Shown here: piece by piece, positions 7,731-15,850 of the stretch
Numbering within the stretch: the first letter of the stretch is position 1
How the letters are laid out: every line of letters starts with the position of its first letter
NCBI GenBank assembly: GCA_015523645.1
Contig: WAJY01000248.1
Location: forward strand, 1 to 22,691
DNA length: 22,691 nt
Direction of reading: 5' to 3'
Source of the DNA: Geoglobus sp.
Lineage (GTDB): Archaea > Halobacteriota > Archaeoglobi > Archaeoglobales > Archaeoglobaceae
Translations under genes and position numbers: made by a program
Notes under the pieces: model-generated
Told to the model about the DNA's origin: nothing
Seen by the model: the letters and a program-made list of their open reading frames with translations, nothing else
Databases searched by the model: none

Positions 7731-9638
7731 ATGGGAGTGATTTCGGAGGATAGCCTAAAGAGGATAGCAAGAATTCTGATCTCAATTCTTGCAGTTGGAA
7801 CGGCATCCTTTCACCTCTATACAGGAGCTTTCGGGACATTTGACGCTTTAATTCAGCGTCCAGTTCATCTTCTTCTTCTCACAGCCCTTTCCTTCTGCAT
7901 ATACCCGTTCTTGGGCAAATCTGAAAATTTGAAAGCAAGAATTGTGGATTTTCTCTTGGTTGTTCTAACCCTCATTTCCCTAGCCTACATTCTCGCATCT
8001 CACGACAGGTATCTGAACACAATTCTCTACGTAGATTATCCGCAGACACTTGACTGGGTGTTCACAATTCTGGTAACAGCACTGGTTTTGGAGGCTGCAA
8101 GAAGAGCTGTAGGGGCTGCTCTCCCTTTCTTGGCTCTGGTCTTTTTGGTAGCAAGCTATATGCTTGCCACACTTCAAATATTCCCTGGAATGGGATTTCC
8201 TAAGATCCCGGACTACTGGTGGGTTCATGCAATCTTCATAAGCACCCAGGGACTCTGGGGCATTCCAACAATGGTCTCAGCAACTTACATCTTTCTATTT
8301 GTCGTTCTTGCAGCCTTGCTTGAGGCAACAAAGGTTGGAAGGTTTCTTATAGACTTTGCAATTTCCCTTGTTGGAAGATCAACAGGAGGTCCAGGAAAGG
8401 TTGCAGTTGTTTCAAGCTCCCTTTTTGGCTCCATCTCAGGAAGCGCCGCAGCAAACGTCTATGCAACCGGGGTCTTCACAATACCGACGATGAAGAAATT
8501 TGGATTTGAGAAGAACTTTGCAGGCGCTGTAGAGGTTGTGGCTTCTACAGGCGGACAGCTCATGCCACCGATAATGGGTGCCGGAGCCTTTGTGATGGCT
8601 GAGTTTTTGGGGATACCATACATCAGAATTGCCGCAGCTGCAATCATACCCGCATTCCTCTACTACCTTGCTACCTTCTGGGCAGTTCATGCAGAGGCGA
8701 AGAGGCGGGGACTTACTGGACTTCCAAGCGATCAGGTTAGATCATTCAAAAGCATGATGAGAGATGAGATGGGGCAGTTTATCACCTTCTTCATAACAAT
8801 AGGTGCTCTTGTTGCAATGCTTTTGAGCGGATCTTCTCTTTACAGGGCAGTTTTCATAACGATCCTTATACTTCTGTTTGTCAGTTCGCTCAGAGCCGAA
8901 TCGAGGCTCGGTCCAAGAAGCTTCTGGTTCGCTCTTGAAACAGCATCGAAAAACGCAACCATGATTGCAATGGCTTGTGGAGTGGCATCTCTGATTGTTG
9001 GCATTCTAACGGTAACAGGACTTGGTGTCTCTTTCTCAAAGCTGCTCATCGACTTCAGCCACGGCAATGTCATGCTACTCCTCTTCGCAGCCGCACTTCT
9101 TGCCATCATCCTCGGCATGGGTATGCCAACAACTGCCGCCTACATCCTTGCCGCATCTTTAATAGCTCCTGCACTGATAACCTCAGGTGTTGGAAAGCTC
9201 CCTGCTCACTTCTATGTCTTCACATTCGCCATTTATTCAACAATCACTCCTCCAGTTGCTCTTGCAGCATATGCTGCCGCCAACATCTCTCAGGGAGACC
9301 CGATCAAAACGGCATCACTGGCAATAAAGATGGTGATGCCGAGCTTCATAATACCTGTGAGATACGTCTTACATCCAGCCATCCTTCTCATTGGATCACC
9401 TTTTAGCATAATTACAGACATACTACTCCTCTGCATCGCAGTTATAGCATTCGAGGCAAGCATATTCTCCTGGCCCATTGAAGATAAGCTTACAAGAGCA
9501 CTTTTCGCCATAGGTAGCTTGGTTATAATCTTTCCCTTAATGACACCAAGACTTGAGGGAGACCTTATTGGCTTTGGAATCATACTCCTTGGCTTCGTCT
9601 TGAGCCTGTTCCTTGGCAAAAGAAGGAGTGGTGTATGA
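7731..9638 (+). CDS. TRAP transporter fused permease (DctQ-DctM type)
   Basis: An integral membrane protein of 635 residues combining the small 4-helix and the large 12-helix TRAP permease parts, the arrangement typical of TAXI systems. Signature segments of the large part are visible: the SISGSAAANVYATG motif, the GGQLMPPIMGAGAFVMAE segment, LGMGMPTTAAYILAASL and ITPPVALAAYAAANIS. It uses an ion gradient, usually sodium, to drive uptake of the solute delivered by the receptor. ATG 7731 is preceded by GGAGGGG. The stop overlaps the start of the TauE gene by four bases (ATGA), indicating translational coupling. The C-terminal part carries extra hydrophobic helices, as often in fused TAXI permeases. 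Confidence 0.93.
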   Translation: MGVISEDSLKRIARILISILAVGTASFHLYTGAFGTFDALIQRPVHLLLLTALSFCIYPFLGKSENLKARIVDFLLVVLTLISLAYILASHDRYLNTILYVDYPQTLDWVFTILVTALVLEAARRAVGAALPFLALVFLVASYMLATLQIFPGMGFPKIPDYWWVHAIFISTQGLWGIPTMVSATYIFLFVVLAALLEATKVGRFLIDFAISLVGRSTGGPGKVAVVSSSLFGSISGSAAANVYATGVFTIPTMKKFGFEKNFAGAVEVVASTGGQLMPPIMGAGAFVMAEFLGIPYIRIAAAAIIPAFLYYLATFWAVHAEAKRRGLTGLPSDQVRSFKSMMRDEMGQFITFFITIGALVAMLLSGSSLYRAVFITILILLFVSSLRAESRLGPRSFWFALETASKNATMIAMACGVASLIVGILTVTGLGVSFSKLLIDFSHGNVMLLLFAAALLAIILGMGMPTTAAYILAASLIAPALITSGVGKLPAHFYVFTFAIYSTITPPVALAAYAAANISQGDPIKTASLAIKMVMPSFIIPVRYVLHPAILLIGSPFSIITDILLLCIAVIAFEASIFSWPIEDKLTRALFAIGSLVIIFPLMTPRLEGDLIGFGIILLGFVLSLFLGKRRSGV

Positions 9639-10396
9639 ATTTTGACTACTTCCAGCTTGCAGTGATAGTAGTTGCGGTTGTTGGCTCAGCAATAATAAAA
9701 AATGGTGTAGGAATAGGATCTGGAATCTTTCTGGTTACTCTCCTCTCACTAACTCTCCCTCCAAAAATTGCCCTAGGACTTGGTGCTCCTGCAATGCTCA
9801 TTTCTGACATAGTAGGGATCAGAAATTACTGGAAAGAGTGGAACAAGGGAGAGCTGCTTCTCCTTGTCCCATCAGCCTCAATTGGGGTTTTAGTTGGAGG
9901 CATCACCGTAAAGTTCACACCAAACGAGATATTCAGAATCTGGGTAGGAAGTTTTGCTTTGATAATTGCAATCTACAACCTAGGCAGGGGAAGAATATTC
10001 AAATGGAAAGGCTATGAGATGAATTTTTTCAAATCCATCGACGGCAAAAAGCTCACAGGATTTTTTGGTTTTCTTGGCGGTGTTGCTAGCACAATAATCC
10101 ATGCTGGAGGTCTTGTGATGTCGCTATTCCTTCTCAAGGAGAAGTCTGACAAGAGAATGTTTGTGGGAACGCTTGTTTTTTTCTTTGCAATTGTAAATTT
10201 CCTTAAGATGATAGCCTACATAGGAATAGGCATACTAACATCAAACACACTGCTTTTGGTTCTCCTCGCCTCACCTCTCATCGTTCTTGGAGGAAATGTT
10301 GGGAATGCCCTAAATAAGAGGGTAGAGCAGGAACACTTTAGAACAATCGTGCTTCTCGTAATACTTCTAATAGGAGCAAGGCTATTGCTTGGATAG
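9635..10396 (+). CDS. TauE/SafE-family membrane exporter (putative sulfite exporter)
   Basis: A 253-residue protein with about eight transmembrane helices in two repeated halves; the glycine-rich segments IIKNGVGIGSGIFLV and FFGFLGGVASTIIHAGG are the paired TauE/SafE motifs. Members export sulfite or sulfonated compounds during sulfonate breakdown, though many have unknown substrates. ATG 9635 lies within the last codons of the permease (ATGA overlap), so the two are co-translated, linking it to the imported substrate. Together with suyAB this suggests disposal of sulfite. In a sulfate-reducing archaeon sulfite would also be a useful electron acceptor, so the direction and need for export are open questions. 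The 3' end overlaps the convergent sdhB gene by 15 bases. Confidence 0.85.
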   Translation: MNFDYFQLAVIVVAVVGSAIIKNGVGIGSGIFLVTLLSLTLPPKIALGLGAPAMLISDIVGIRNYWKEWNKGELLLLVPSASIGVLVGGITVKFTPNEIFRIWVGSFALIIAIYNLGRGRIFKWKGYEMNFFKSIDGKKLTGFFGFLGGVASTIIHAGGLVMSLFLLKEKSDKRMFVGTLVFFFAIVNFLKMIAYIGIGILTSNTLLLVLLASPLIVLGGNVGNALNKRVEQEHFRTIVLLVILLIGARLLLG

Positions 10397-11146
10397 CCTA
10401 TGAATTTTTTCTGAGAACAGGCTCAGTTTCTTCTTGAAGGAAAAGGAAAGAATCATTCTTCTTAGCATCTGAATGGCTTGAGCAGGTTCAACACCTTTAG
10501 GACAGTTTTCACTGCATTCTGATGCAAAATGACACCTCCAGACACCAGAATTTGAATTTAACACCTCATACCTCTCCTCAAAACCTTCATCCCTTGAATC
10601 TACTATGTATCTGTATGCTTGTGAAAGTGCCTGGGGTCCAAGATACTCCCAAGAACTGTCGAAATTCGGGCATGAAGATGAGCAGAGACCGCAAACTATG
10701 CAGTATCCATAATTGAGATACCTCTGCAGTTCATGAGGTAGTTGAACGTAAAATTTCTTTGGCTTCTCCTGCTCCTCTCTATTCTTCCTTATCAGATATG
10801 GCTTAACACTTCTGTGTTTCTCAAAAAAATCGTCCATCTCAACAACCAGATCCTTTATAACCCTGTATTTTGGAAGTGGCTTGATCGTTACCTCATCTCT
10901 CCCCAAATCCTTGATGAGGGTCTTGCACGCAAGTCTCGGCACCTCATCTATCAGCATACCGCAGGAACCGCACTGAGCCATTCTGCATGAATACCTGAAG
11001 CTCAGGGATGGGTCCAAGTTCTCCCTCACCCAGATTAGGGCTTCCAGAACCCTTGTATATTCGTAAACCTCAACCACATACTCCTGAAAACGAGGCTTTT
11101 TGTCCTTTAATGGATCAAATCTGAGAATCTTTAGAGTAACTTCCAT
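10382..11146 (-). CDS. sdhB: Succinate dehydrogenase/fumarate reductase iron-sulfur subunit
   Basis: 254 residues with the full set of iron-sulfur ligands. The N-terminal ferredoxin domain has Cys54, Cys59, Cys62 and Cys74 for a [2Fe-2S] cluster; the C-terminal domain has C149IVCGLCSSSCP for [4Fe-4S] and C205HFASECSENCPKG for the third cluster, of the [3Fe-4S] type by similarity to bacterial SdhB. It passes electrons between the flavin in SdhA and the membrane quinone site formed by SdhCD. ATG 11146 begins six bases after the sdhA stop. It is the last gene of the suyA operon, and its stop lies inside the convergent TauE gene. Confidence 0.93.
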   Translation of the reverse strand: MEVTLKILRFDPLKDKKPRFQEYVVEVYEYTRVLEALIWVRENLDPSLSFRYSCRMAQCGSCGMLIDEVPRLACKTLIKDLGRDEVTIKPLPKYRVIKDLVVEMDDFFEKHRSVKPYLIRKNREEQEKPKKFYVQLPHELQRYLNYGYCIVCGLCSSSCPNFDSSWEYLGPQALSQAYRYIVDSRDEGFEERYEVLNSNSGVWRCHFASECSENCPKGVEPAQAIQMLRRMILSFSFKKKLSLFSEKIHRLSKQ

Positions 11147-11152
11147 AGCCTT

Positions 11153-12838
11153 TCAATACCTCCTCTCCTCTGGTTTCCATTTTGTTATCCTAACTGGCTT
11201 GTACGAAATCTCAACTCCACCATTCCTGCATCTTGCTATTGTGTGCCTAAGCCACTTGTTGTCATCACGGTAAGGAAAATCTAAGCGATAATGCGCCCCT
11301 CTCGATTCTCTTCTCATTAAAGCACTTGTCACAATTACCTCAGCAACATCGAGCATGAAGCCAAGCTCAAGGAGATGAATTAGTTCAACATTGAAAGCCC
11401 TTGAAGAGTCGCTCAAGCCAACATTCAGGTAATCTTCTTTTAGCTGTCTTATCGTTTTCAGAGCTTCAAGCAACCCCTTCTCTTCTCGAAAAACATGAAC
11501 ATTTTTTTCCATTGTTCTTTGGAGCCTCTTTATTAAAGAATAAACTCCGAAGTCACCTCTCTTGCCAATAATTTTCTCAATGCTATCCACCTCCTCAAAT
11601 ATCCTTTTCTTTGAAACTTTTACACTCTCTTTTTTGCGAATCGCATAGGATACAGCACTTCTACCTGCAATCGCACCTGTAACCAAGCACATTGGAAGAG
11701 AATTGCTTCCAAGCCTGTTTGCCCCATCAATGCTCGCACATGCCACTTCTCCAGCAGCAAACACACCCATTACCTCGGTTTTCATGCCTATGTCAACATC
11801 TATCCCACCCATTGAAAAATGGGCTGCAGGTCTAACAGGGACTAGCTCTGTTAGAGGATCTATTCCTATAAAATCTCTCGCGTTCTCAACAAATGTTCGA
11901 TAAATTGTGAGAAGCTTTTCCTCTCCCACAGGTCTTGCATCAAGCAGGACAGAATCCATGTTTCCATGACTCTTCCATCCTCTTCCTTCCATGATTTCCT
12001 GCATTATTGCTCTTGATATGATATCCCTTGCCGCGAGATCCATTTTTTCAGGAGCGTATCTTTTCATAAACCTCTCTCCCTCTGAATTCAGCAGTATGGC
12101 TCCATGACCCCTCAATGCTTCTGTTGCTGGAATTCCATGGGGAACCATGCAGGTTGGAAGCCACTGAATAAATTCCATGTCCTTTAGGGGTATTCCGGCT
12201 TTAAAAGCCATTGCAAAACCGTCTCCGGTGGTTGTATGGGCATTTGTTGTGAACTCCCATAGCCTTCCCAAGCCTCCGGTTGCCAGAATTATTGCTCTAG
12301 CTTTAAAAAAAACAGGTGAGGTGTCTTTTCTTTTCAAAGCTAGGAGACCGCTGAATCTGCCTTCCTCAACAACAAGTGAGACTGCAAAAAATTCATCGTA
12401 TCTTTCAAAGTTCTGATATCTAAGAAGGGTGTCGTAAAGAGTCCTCATCAGAAAATGTCCTGTTCTGTCTTCAGCAAATACGGTTCTCGGGACCTCATGA
12501 GCTCCAAAAAGTCTCAAAGCTATCGATCCATCCTCATTTCTGCTCCAAGGACATCCCCAGTGTTCAAGCTGGAGTATCTCTTCAGGACACCTCCTCACAA
12601 ACTCCTCAACAACATCCTGATCTGCCAGAAAATCGCTTCCTTTTATTGTATCGTAAGCGTGCTGCTCAAAGCTATCATTCTCAGACAGAACGGCAGCAGC
12701 ACCCCCTTCCGGAGCTACCGAATGAGATCTCATCAAGTGAACCTTCGAAATTACTCCAACACTCAATTTCTCGTTGCTAGCTTTCAGCACCTCTATGGCA
12801 GATCTCAAGCCCGCGATTCCTGTGCCAAGTATCAGCAC
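11153..12838 (-). CDS. sdhA: Succinate dehydrogenase/fumarate reductase flavoprotein subunit
   Basis: Catalytic subunit interconverting succinate and fumarate with covalent FAD. Visible: the dinucleotide fold LILGTGIAGL at the N-terminus, the FAD-linking histidine in RSHSVAPEGGAAA, the substrate segment HTTTGDGFAMAF, the proton-shuttle arginine region ARDIISRAI, RPAAHFSMGGIDVD and ANRLGSNSLPMCLVTG near the C-terminal side of the FAD domain. The GTG at 12838 gives 561 residues but cuts into the first beta strand. Seven more in-frame codons upstream read LEVIEHD from a CTG at 12859, with GGGGTGA six bases before it; that is the usual SdhA N-terminus, so translation may start at CTG. It follows fumarase beta closely. 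Direction of reaction is not determined by the sequence. Confidence 0.93.
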   Translation of the reverse strand: MLILGTGIAGLRSAIEVLKASNEKLSVGVISKVHLMRSHSVAPEGGAAAVLSENDSFEQHAYDTIKGSDFLADQDVVEEFVRRCPEEILQLEHWGCPWSRNEDGSIALRLFGAHEVPRTVFAEDRTGHFLMRTLYDTLLRYQNFERYDEFFAVSLVVEEGRFSGLLALKRKDTSPVFFKARAIILATGGLGRLWEFTTNAHTTTGDGFAMAFKAGIPLKDMEFIQWLPTCMVPHGIPATEALRGHGAILLNSEGERFMKRYAPEKMDLAARDIISRAIMQEIMEGRGWKSHGNMDSVLLDARPVGEEKLLTIYRTFVENARDFIGIDPLTELVPVRPAAHFSMGGIDVDIGMKTEVMGVFAAGEVACASIDGANRLGSNSLPMCLVTGAIAGRSAVSYAIRKKESVKVSKKRIFEEVDSIEKIIGKRGDFGVYSLIKRLQRTMEKNVHVFREEKGLLEALKTIRQLKEDYLNVGLSDSSRAFNVELIHLLELGFMLDVAEVIVTSALMRRESRGAHYRLDFPYRDDNKWLRHTIARCRNGGVEISYKPVRITKWKPEERRY

Positions 12839-12871
12839 ATCGTGCTCAATAACTTCCAGATTTTGTCACCC

Positions 12872-13453
12872 CTAAGCAAAGCCTTGCAGAATTTCAGCAA
12901 GCTTCGCCCTAGCATTACTTGTAACTTTCTCGTAGATGCTATTTCCATGGGAATCCATTGATACAATAAGTGGACCAAAATCTCTCACTCTAAATACCCA
13001 AAGGCATTCAGGGAATAGATCTTCCCAGTAAACCTCCTCTATTTCCTCTATCTGTGTTGTCTCAAGTGCAGCAGCACCTCCAACAATGGAGAGATAAACT
13101 GCCCCAAATCTCTTCATCGCATCCAAGCTGCCCTTTAACAAACCACCCTTCCCTATTATCCCCCTAACTCCATACCTCTCAATCAGCAGAGGGGAGTACC
13201 TCTCCATTCTTGTGCTTGTGGTTGTCCCAATGCATATTTTCTTCCATCTTCCCCCTTCCTTCTTTGCATTTGGTGCGGTGTGAAGGACGATATAGTTTTC
13301 AAGGCTTACAGGTGGATCAACACCCTCATCAAATATTCTTCTTTGAGTTGCATCCCTGATTCCGATTATTCTGCCGTTAAGATAAACAACATCTCCTATC
13401 CTTAGCCTCCTAACTTCATGCTCGCTCACCGGACTTTCAAGCCTGTATTCCAT
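12872..13453 (-). CDS. fumB: Class I fumarase / L-tartrate dehydratase beta subunit
   Basis: 193 residues of the iron-sulfur hydro-lyase swivelling domain. Segments seen are RDATQRRIF, the glycine-rich IIGKGGLLKGSLDAM, YLSIVGGAAALE and DFGPLIVSMDSHGNSIYE, all typical of the C-terminal half of class I fumarases. It pairs with the alpha subunit just upstream to hydrate fumarate to malate, or to dehydrate tartrate. ATG 13453 is chosen because GAGGTG lies eight bases before it and it follows the alpha stop by 16 bases; a GTG at 13492 in frame would overlap the alpha gene. The stop lies directly before the ribosome site of sdhA. Fumarase is favoured over tartrate dehydratase because of the neighbouring succinate dehydrogenase. 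Confidence 0.9.
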   Translation of the reverse strand: MEYRLESPVSEHEVRRLRIGDVVYLNGRIIGIRDATQRRIFDEGVDPPVSLENYIVLHTAPNAKKEGGRWKKICIGTTTSTRMERYSPLLIERYGVRGIIGKGGLLKGSLDAMKRFGAVYLSIVGGAAALETTQIEEIEEVYWEDLFPECLWVFRVRDFGPLIVSMDSHGNSIYEKVTSNARAKLAEILQGFA

Positions 13454-13469
13454 AAGCCCACACCTCAAC

Positions 13470-14354
13470 TCAGGCAAGATATTCAACCTCAAACTCCTCA
13501 GAGATACAAGCGCAAGATCTTTGCCCTTTCCAGCACTGGAGATTTATTCCAACAGGAAGCTGGCTTATGTGCGTGTCTGCAATCTCAACGTTCACAGCCA
13601 AGGCTGTACATTTTCCTCCCAGTCCCATCGGACCTATCCCTGTTTTGTTGATCGCATTCAAAAGCTCATCCTCAAATCTTTGAAGACTCTCATCTGGATT
13701 TGGAATATCAATTCTCCTCATTGTTGCTGCTTTTTTTGCCAGCCAGGCACACTCATCAAACGTCCCGCCAATACCAACTCCAACGATAACAGGTGGGCAT
13801 GCTTTTGATGCCCCCTCAACTATTGACTCTAAAATGAACCTTTTAACGCCAGATACCCCTTCAGCTGGAGTGAGCATCCTGAGAAAGCTCTGATTCTCAG
13901 AGCCTGAGCCTTTAGGTACGCATGTAATTCTCACTAGCCATTCAGCATCATCTTGAAATTCGAAATGGACATCTGGAACTCTTCTGCCTACATTGTCGCC
14001 CCTCAATTCTCTTGTTAAAGGGTGAAGCATGTTTGGTCTGAGATCAAATTCCCTGGTTGCTTTGCTCGTACCTCTGTATACAGCCTCATAAACCTTTTTA
14101 AGGTTGAGGCTTACCTCACCACTTAGTTCAACAAGATAAACGGGTGTTCCGGTGTCCTGGCATACAATCATGTCATTTTCCTTGGCTACCTCTATGTTTT
14201 TCAAGATTGTTCCTAAGACCATTCTGCCAATCTCTGATTCCTCATCTTCATAAGCTCTCTCCAAGGCTCTCTGCACATCTCGCGGAACCTCCTTAAGAGC
14301 CTTAACATAAAGTTTCTTGCAAGCATCCTCTATCAGCCTGTAAAGTTTCTCCAT
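13470..14354 (-). CDS. fumA: Class I fumarase / L-tartrate dehydratase alpha subunit
   Basis: Catalytic [4Fe-4S] half of a two-subunit class I hydro-lyase, 294 residues. Three cluster cysteines are visible: Cys65 (VCQDTG), Cys186 (KACPPVIVGVGIGG) and Cys249 (GLGGKCTA); the substrate loop KGSGSEN is also present. The enzyme is oxygen-sensitive, which fits an anaerobe. ATG 14354 has GGTGAT upstream and lies 23 bases after the suyB stop; a TTG at 14372 would add six residues. Lying between suyB and sdhA, it suggests that fumarate or malate is made or used with the lyase pathway. Distinguishing fumarase from tartrate dehydratase needs biochemical data. Confidence 0.9.
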   Translation of the reverse strand: MEKLYRLIEDACKKLYVKALKEVPRDVQRALERAYEDEESEIGRMVLGTILKNIEVAKENDMIVCQDTGTPVYLVELSGEVSLNLKKVYEAVYRGTSKATREFDLRPNMLHPLTRELRGDNVGRRVPDVHFEFQDDAEWLVRITCVPKGSGSENQSFLRMLTPAEGVSGVKRFILESIVEGASKACPPVIVGVGIGGTFDECAWLAKKAATMRRIDIPNPDESLQRFEDELLNAINKTGIGPMGLGGKCTALAVNVEIADTHISQLPVGINLQCWKGQRSCACISEEFEVEYLA

Positions 14355-14377
14355 CCAGATCACCGCTTGCAAAAATG

Positions 14378-15538
14378 TTACATTGAAGGATAGAGCCTGT
14401 TGATCGTGAAGTTGTCATGCCTGACTATTTCAGCTGCTGTTAACTTGCCTGAGGCTACCTTAAGCATAAACTCAAAAACCTTCTCTCCCCCTTCCCTTAC
14501 ACTCATCTTGCCCCTAATTATGTCGCTTACATCCACGTCAATGTTGTCTTTCATTCTCTCAGCAGTAACGGGATTTCCGGTGATCTTGATCACCGGTATA
14601 ATCTGATGTCCCACAGGATTTCCCTGTCCGGTTGAGAAGAGGTGTATGGATGCACCAGCAGCAGCCAATAGTGTGACTTGTTCTTGGGCACTTGAGCTCG
14701 TATCCATGAACCAGAGTCCCTTGCTGGGAGGTCTTTCAGCTGGCTTAAGCACACCTTTGATGCCTCTTTTTGGCACTTTCTGAATGTTGCCCAGAGCCTT
14801 TTCCTCTATTGTTGTCAGACCACCTGCTATGTTTTCTTCTGTTGGCTGAGAACCCATTATATCAACGCCCTTCGATTTTGCAAACTCAAGATATCTGTTA
14901 AAAACCTCTAGAAACTTCTTCCTTTCTTTCTCATCCACAAATCTCTCCGCAATTATGTGTTCTCCTCCAGCTAATTCTGTTGTCTCTCCGAATATGAATG
15001 TTCCGCCTAGATCGATTATTTTTTCACCCACAACCCCGATAACAGGATTCGAGGCAATTCCAGATGTTGTGTCAGATGCTCCACACTTAACCCCAATTAT
15101 CAAGTCAGAGATCTTGCAGGGTTCTTTTTGTATTTCACTTGCCCATGATACCAGCTCTCTTGCATGCTTCGCAGCATCTCTAATTGCATCTATTGTCCCC
15201 TTTCCTATCACATGAACAGCTCTGACTGGCTTTTTCGATCTCCTCTCGATTTCTTCAGCAACTTTCAGCGTCCAGTTCGGTTCTATCCCAACAACAACAG
15301 CAGCAGCCACATTCGGATTACATCCAGTCCCTATCAGAGTTTCAAATGTCAATTCTAGATCCTCGCCAAACTGAAGCCTGCCATACTGGTGTGAGACTGC
15401 AGTCGTCCCTCTAATGAGCTTGCTTACTCCCTCAACAACAGGTGCCCCTGCATGATCAACTGCAATCAGAGCCACGTGATTTCTAACACCAACACTGCCA
15501 TCCTCTCTTCTGTAACCCAAAAACTCGACTTCAGACAT
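14378..15538 (-). CDS. suyB: (2R)-sulfolactate sulfo-lyase large subunit (SuyB-like, UxaA C-terminal family)
   Basis: 386 residues of the altronate/galactarate dehydratase C-terminal family. The segments GRLQFGEDLEL, IGTGCNPNVAAAVVVGIEP, CGASDTTSGIASNP, FGETTELAGGEHI, GLTTIEEKALGN and the C-terminal GLWFMDTSSSAQEQVTLLAAAG, STGQGNPVG and HIDVDVSD-like block with the end NRLYPSM resemble, as I recall it, bacterial SuyB more than sugar-acid dehydratases. With SuyA it would cleave (2R)-3-sulfolactate to pyruvate and sulfite. ATG 15538 has GAGGTG upstream and sits 10 bases after the suyA stop; a GTG at 15547 would add three residues. That large and small parts are separate genes, as in suyAB, supports the call. 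Altronate, galactarate or another hydroxy acid remain possible. Confidence 0.75.
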   Translation of the reverse strand: MSEVEFLGYRREDGSVGVRNHVALIAVDHAGAPVVEGVSKLIRGTTAVSHQYGRLQFGEDLELTFETLIGTGCNPNVAAAVVVGIEPNWTLKVAEEIERRSKKPVRAVHVIGKGTIDAIRDAAKHARELVSWASEIQKEPCKISDLIIGVKCGASDTTSGIASNPVIGVVGEKIIDLGGTFIFGETTELAGGEHIIAERFVDEKERKKFLEVFNRYLEFAKSKGVDIMGSQPTEENIAGGLTTIEEKALGNIQKVPKRGIKGVLKPAERPPSKGLWFMDTSSSAQEQVTLLAAAGASIHLFSTGQGNPVGHQIIPVIKITGNPVTAERMKDNIDVDVSDIIRGKMSVREGGEKVFEFMLKVASGKLTAAEIVRHDNFTINRLYPSM

Positions 15539-15548
15539 TCTAAACACC

Positions 15549-15830
15549 TCATGTGAACTTCAAACTCCTAACATTGTGTGTGTGCACGTGCTCTCCTGGC
15601 TCAATTTTTTCTGTTGCTGCTCCTATAATTTCACCGTATTTAACCACCTTACCACCCGCATCTATCAATTCCAGTGCAACCTTGTGTCCAAAAGGAATTC
15701 TTTCCTTAACAGAAATCTCAACCTCTTTTCCTCCTTTCTCAACACGAACCTTGTCTCCCGGCTCTAAATCCTCAAGAGCAACAGCAACGTTGTCTTTCTC
15801 ATCGTGCAGATGTATTTTTTTAATTGCCAA
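15549..15830 (-). CDS. suyA: (2R)-sulfolactate sulfo-lyase small subunit (SuyA-like, SAF domain)
   Basis: 93 residues forming a SAF domain, the N-terminal part of the UxaA family as a free subunit. Segments seen are DNVAVALEDLEPGDKV, IPFGHKVALELIDAGGKVVKYGE and a histidine-rich GEHVHTHNVRS near the C-terminus, which usually contributes to a metal/substrate site. It starts at TTG 15830 with GGAGGTG (15836-15842) five bases upstream, so the rare start is well supported. It is the first gene of a six-gene operon (suyA, suyB, fumA, fumB, sdhA, sdhB, with short gaps). Its promoter carries a TATA box and the FadR-type operator. Family confidence is high; the specific substrate rests on the SuyB partner and context. 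Confidence 0.78.
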   Translation of the reverse strand: MAIKKIHLHDEKDNVAVALEDLEPGDKVRVEKGGKEVEISVKERIPFGHKVALELIDAGGKVVKYGEIIGAATEKIEPGEHVHTHNVRSLKFT

Positions 15831-15850
15831 AATCCCACCTCCAAGGTCAG

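Noticed and set aside
8975..9406. 143-residue frame within the TRAP permease
   Set aside because: Rich in Cys, His, Arg and Ser, typical of an out-of-frame reading; the permease frame carries all family motifs.
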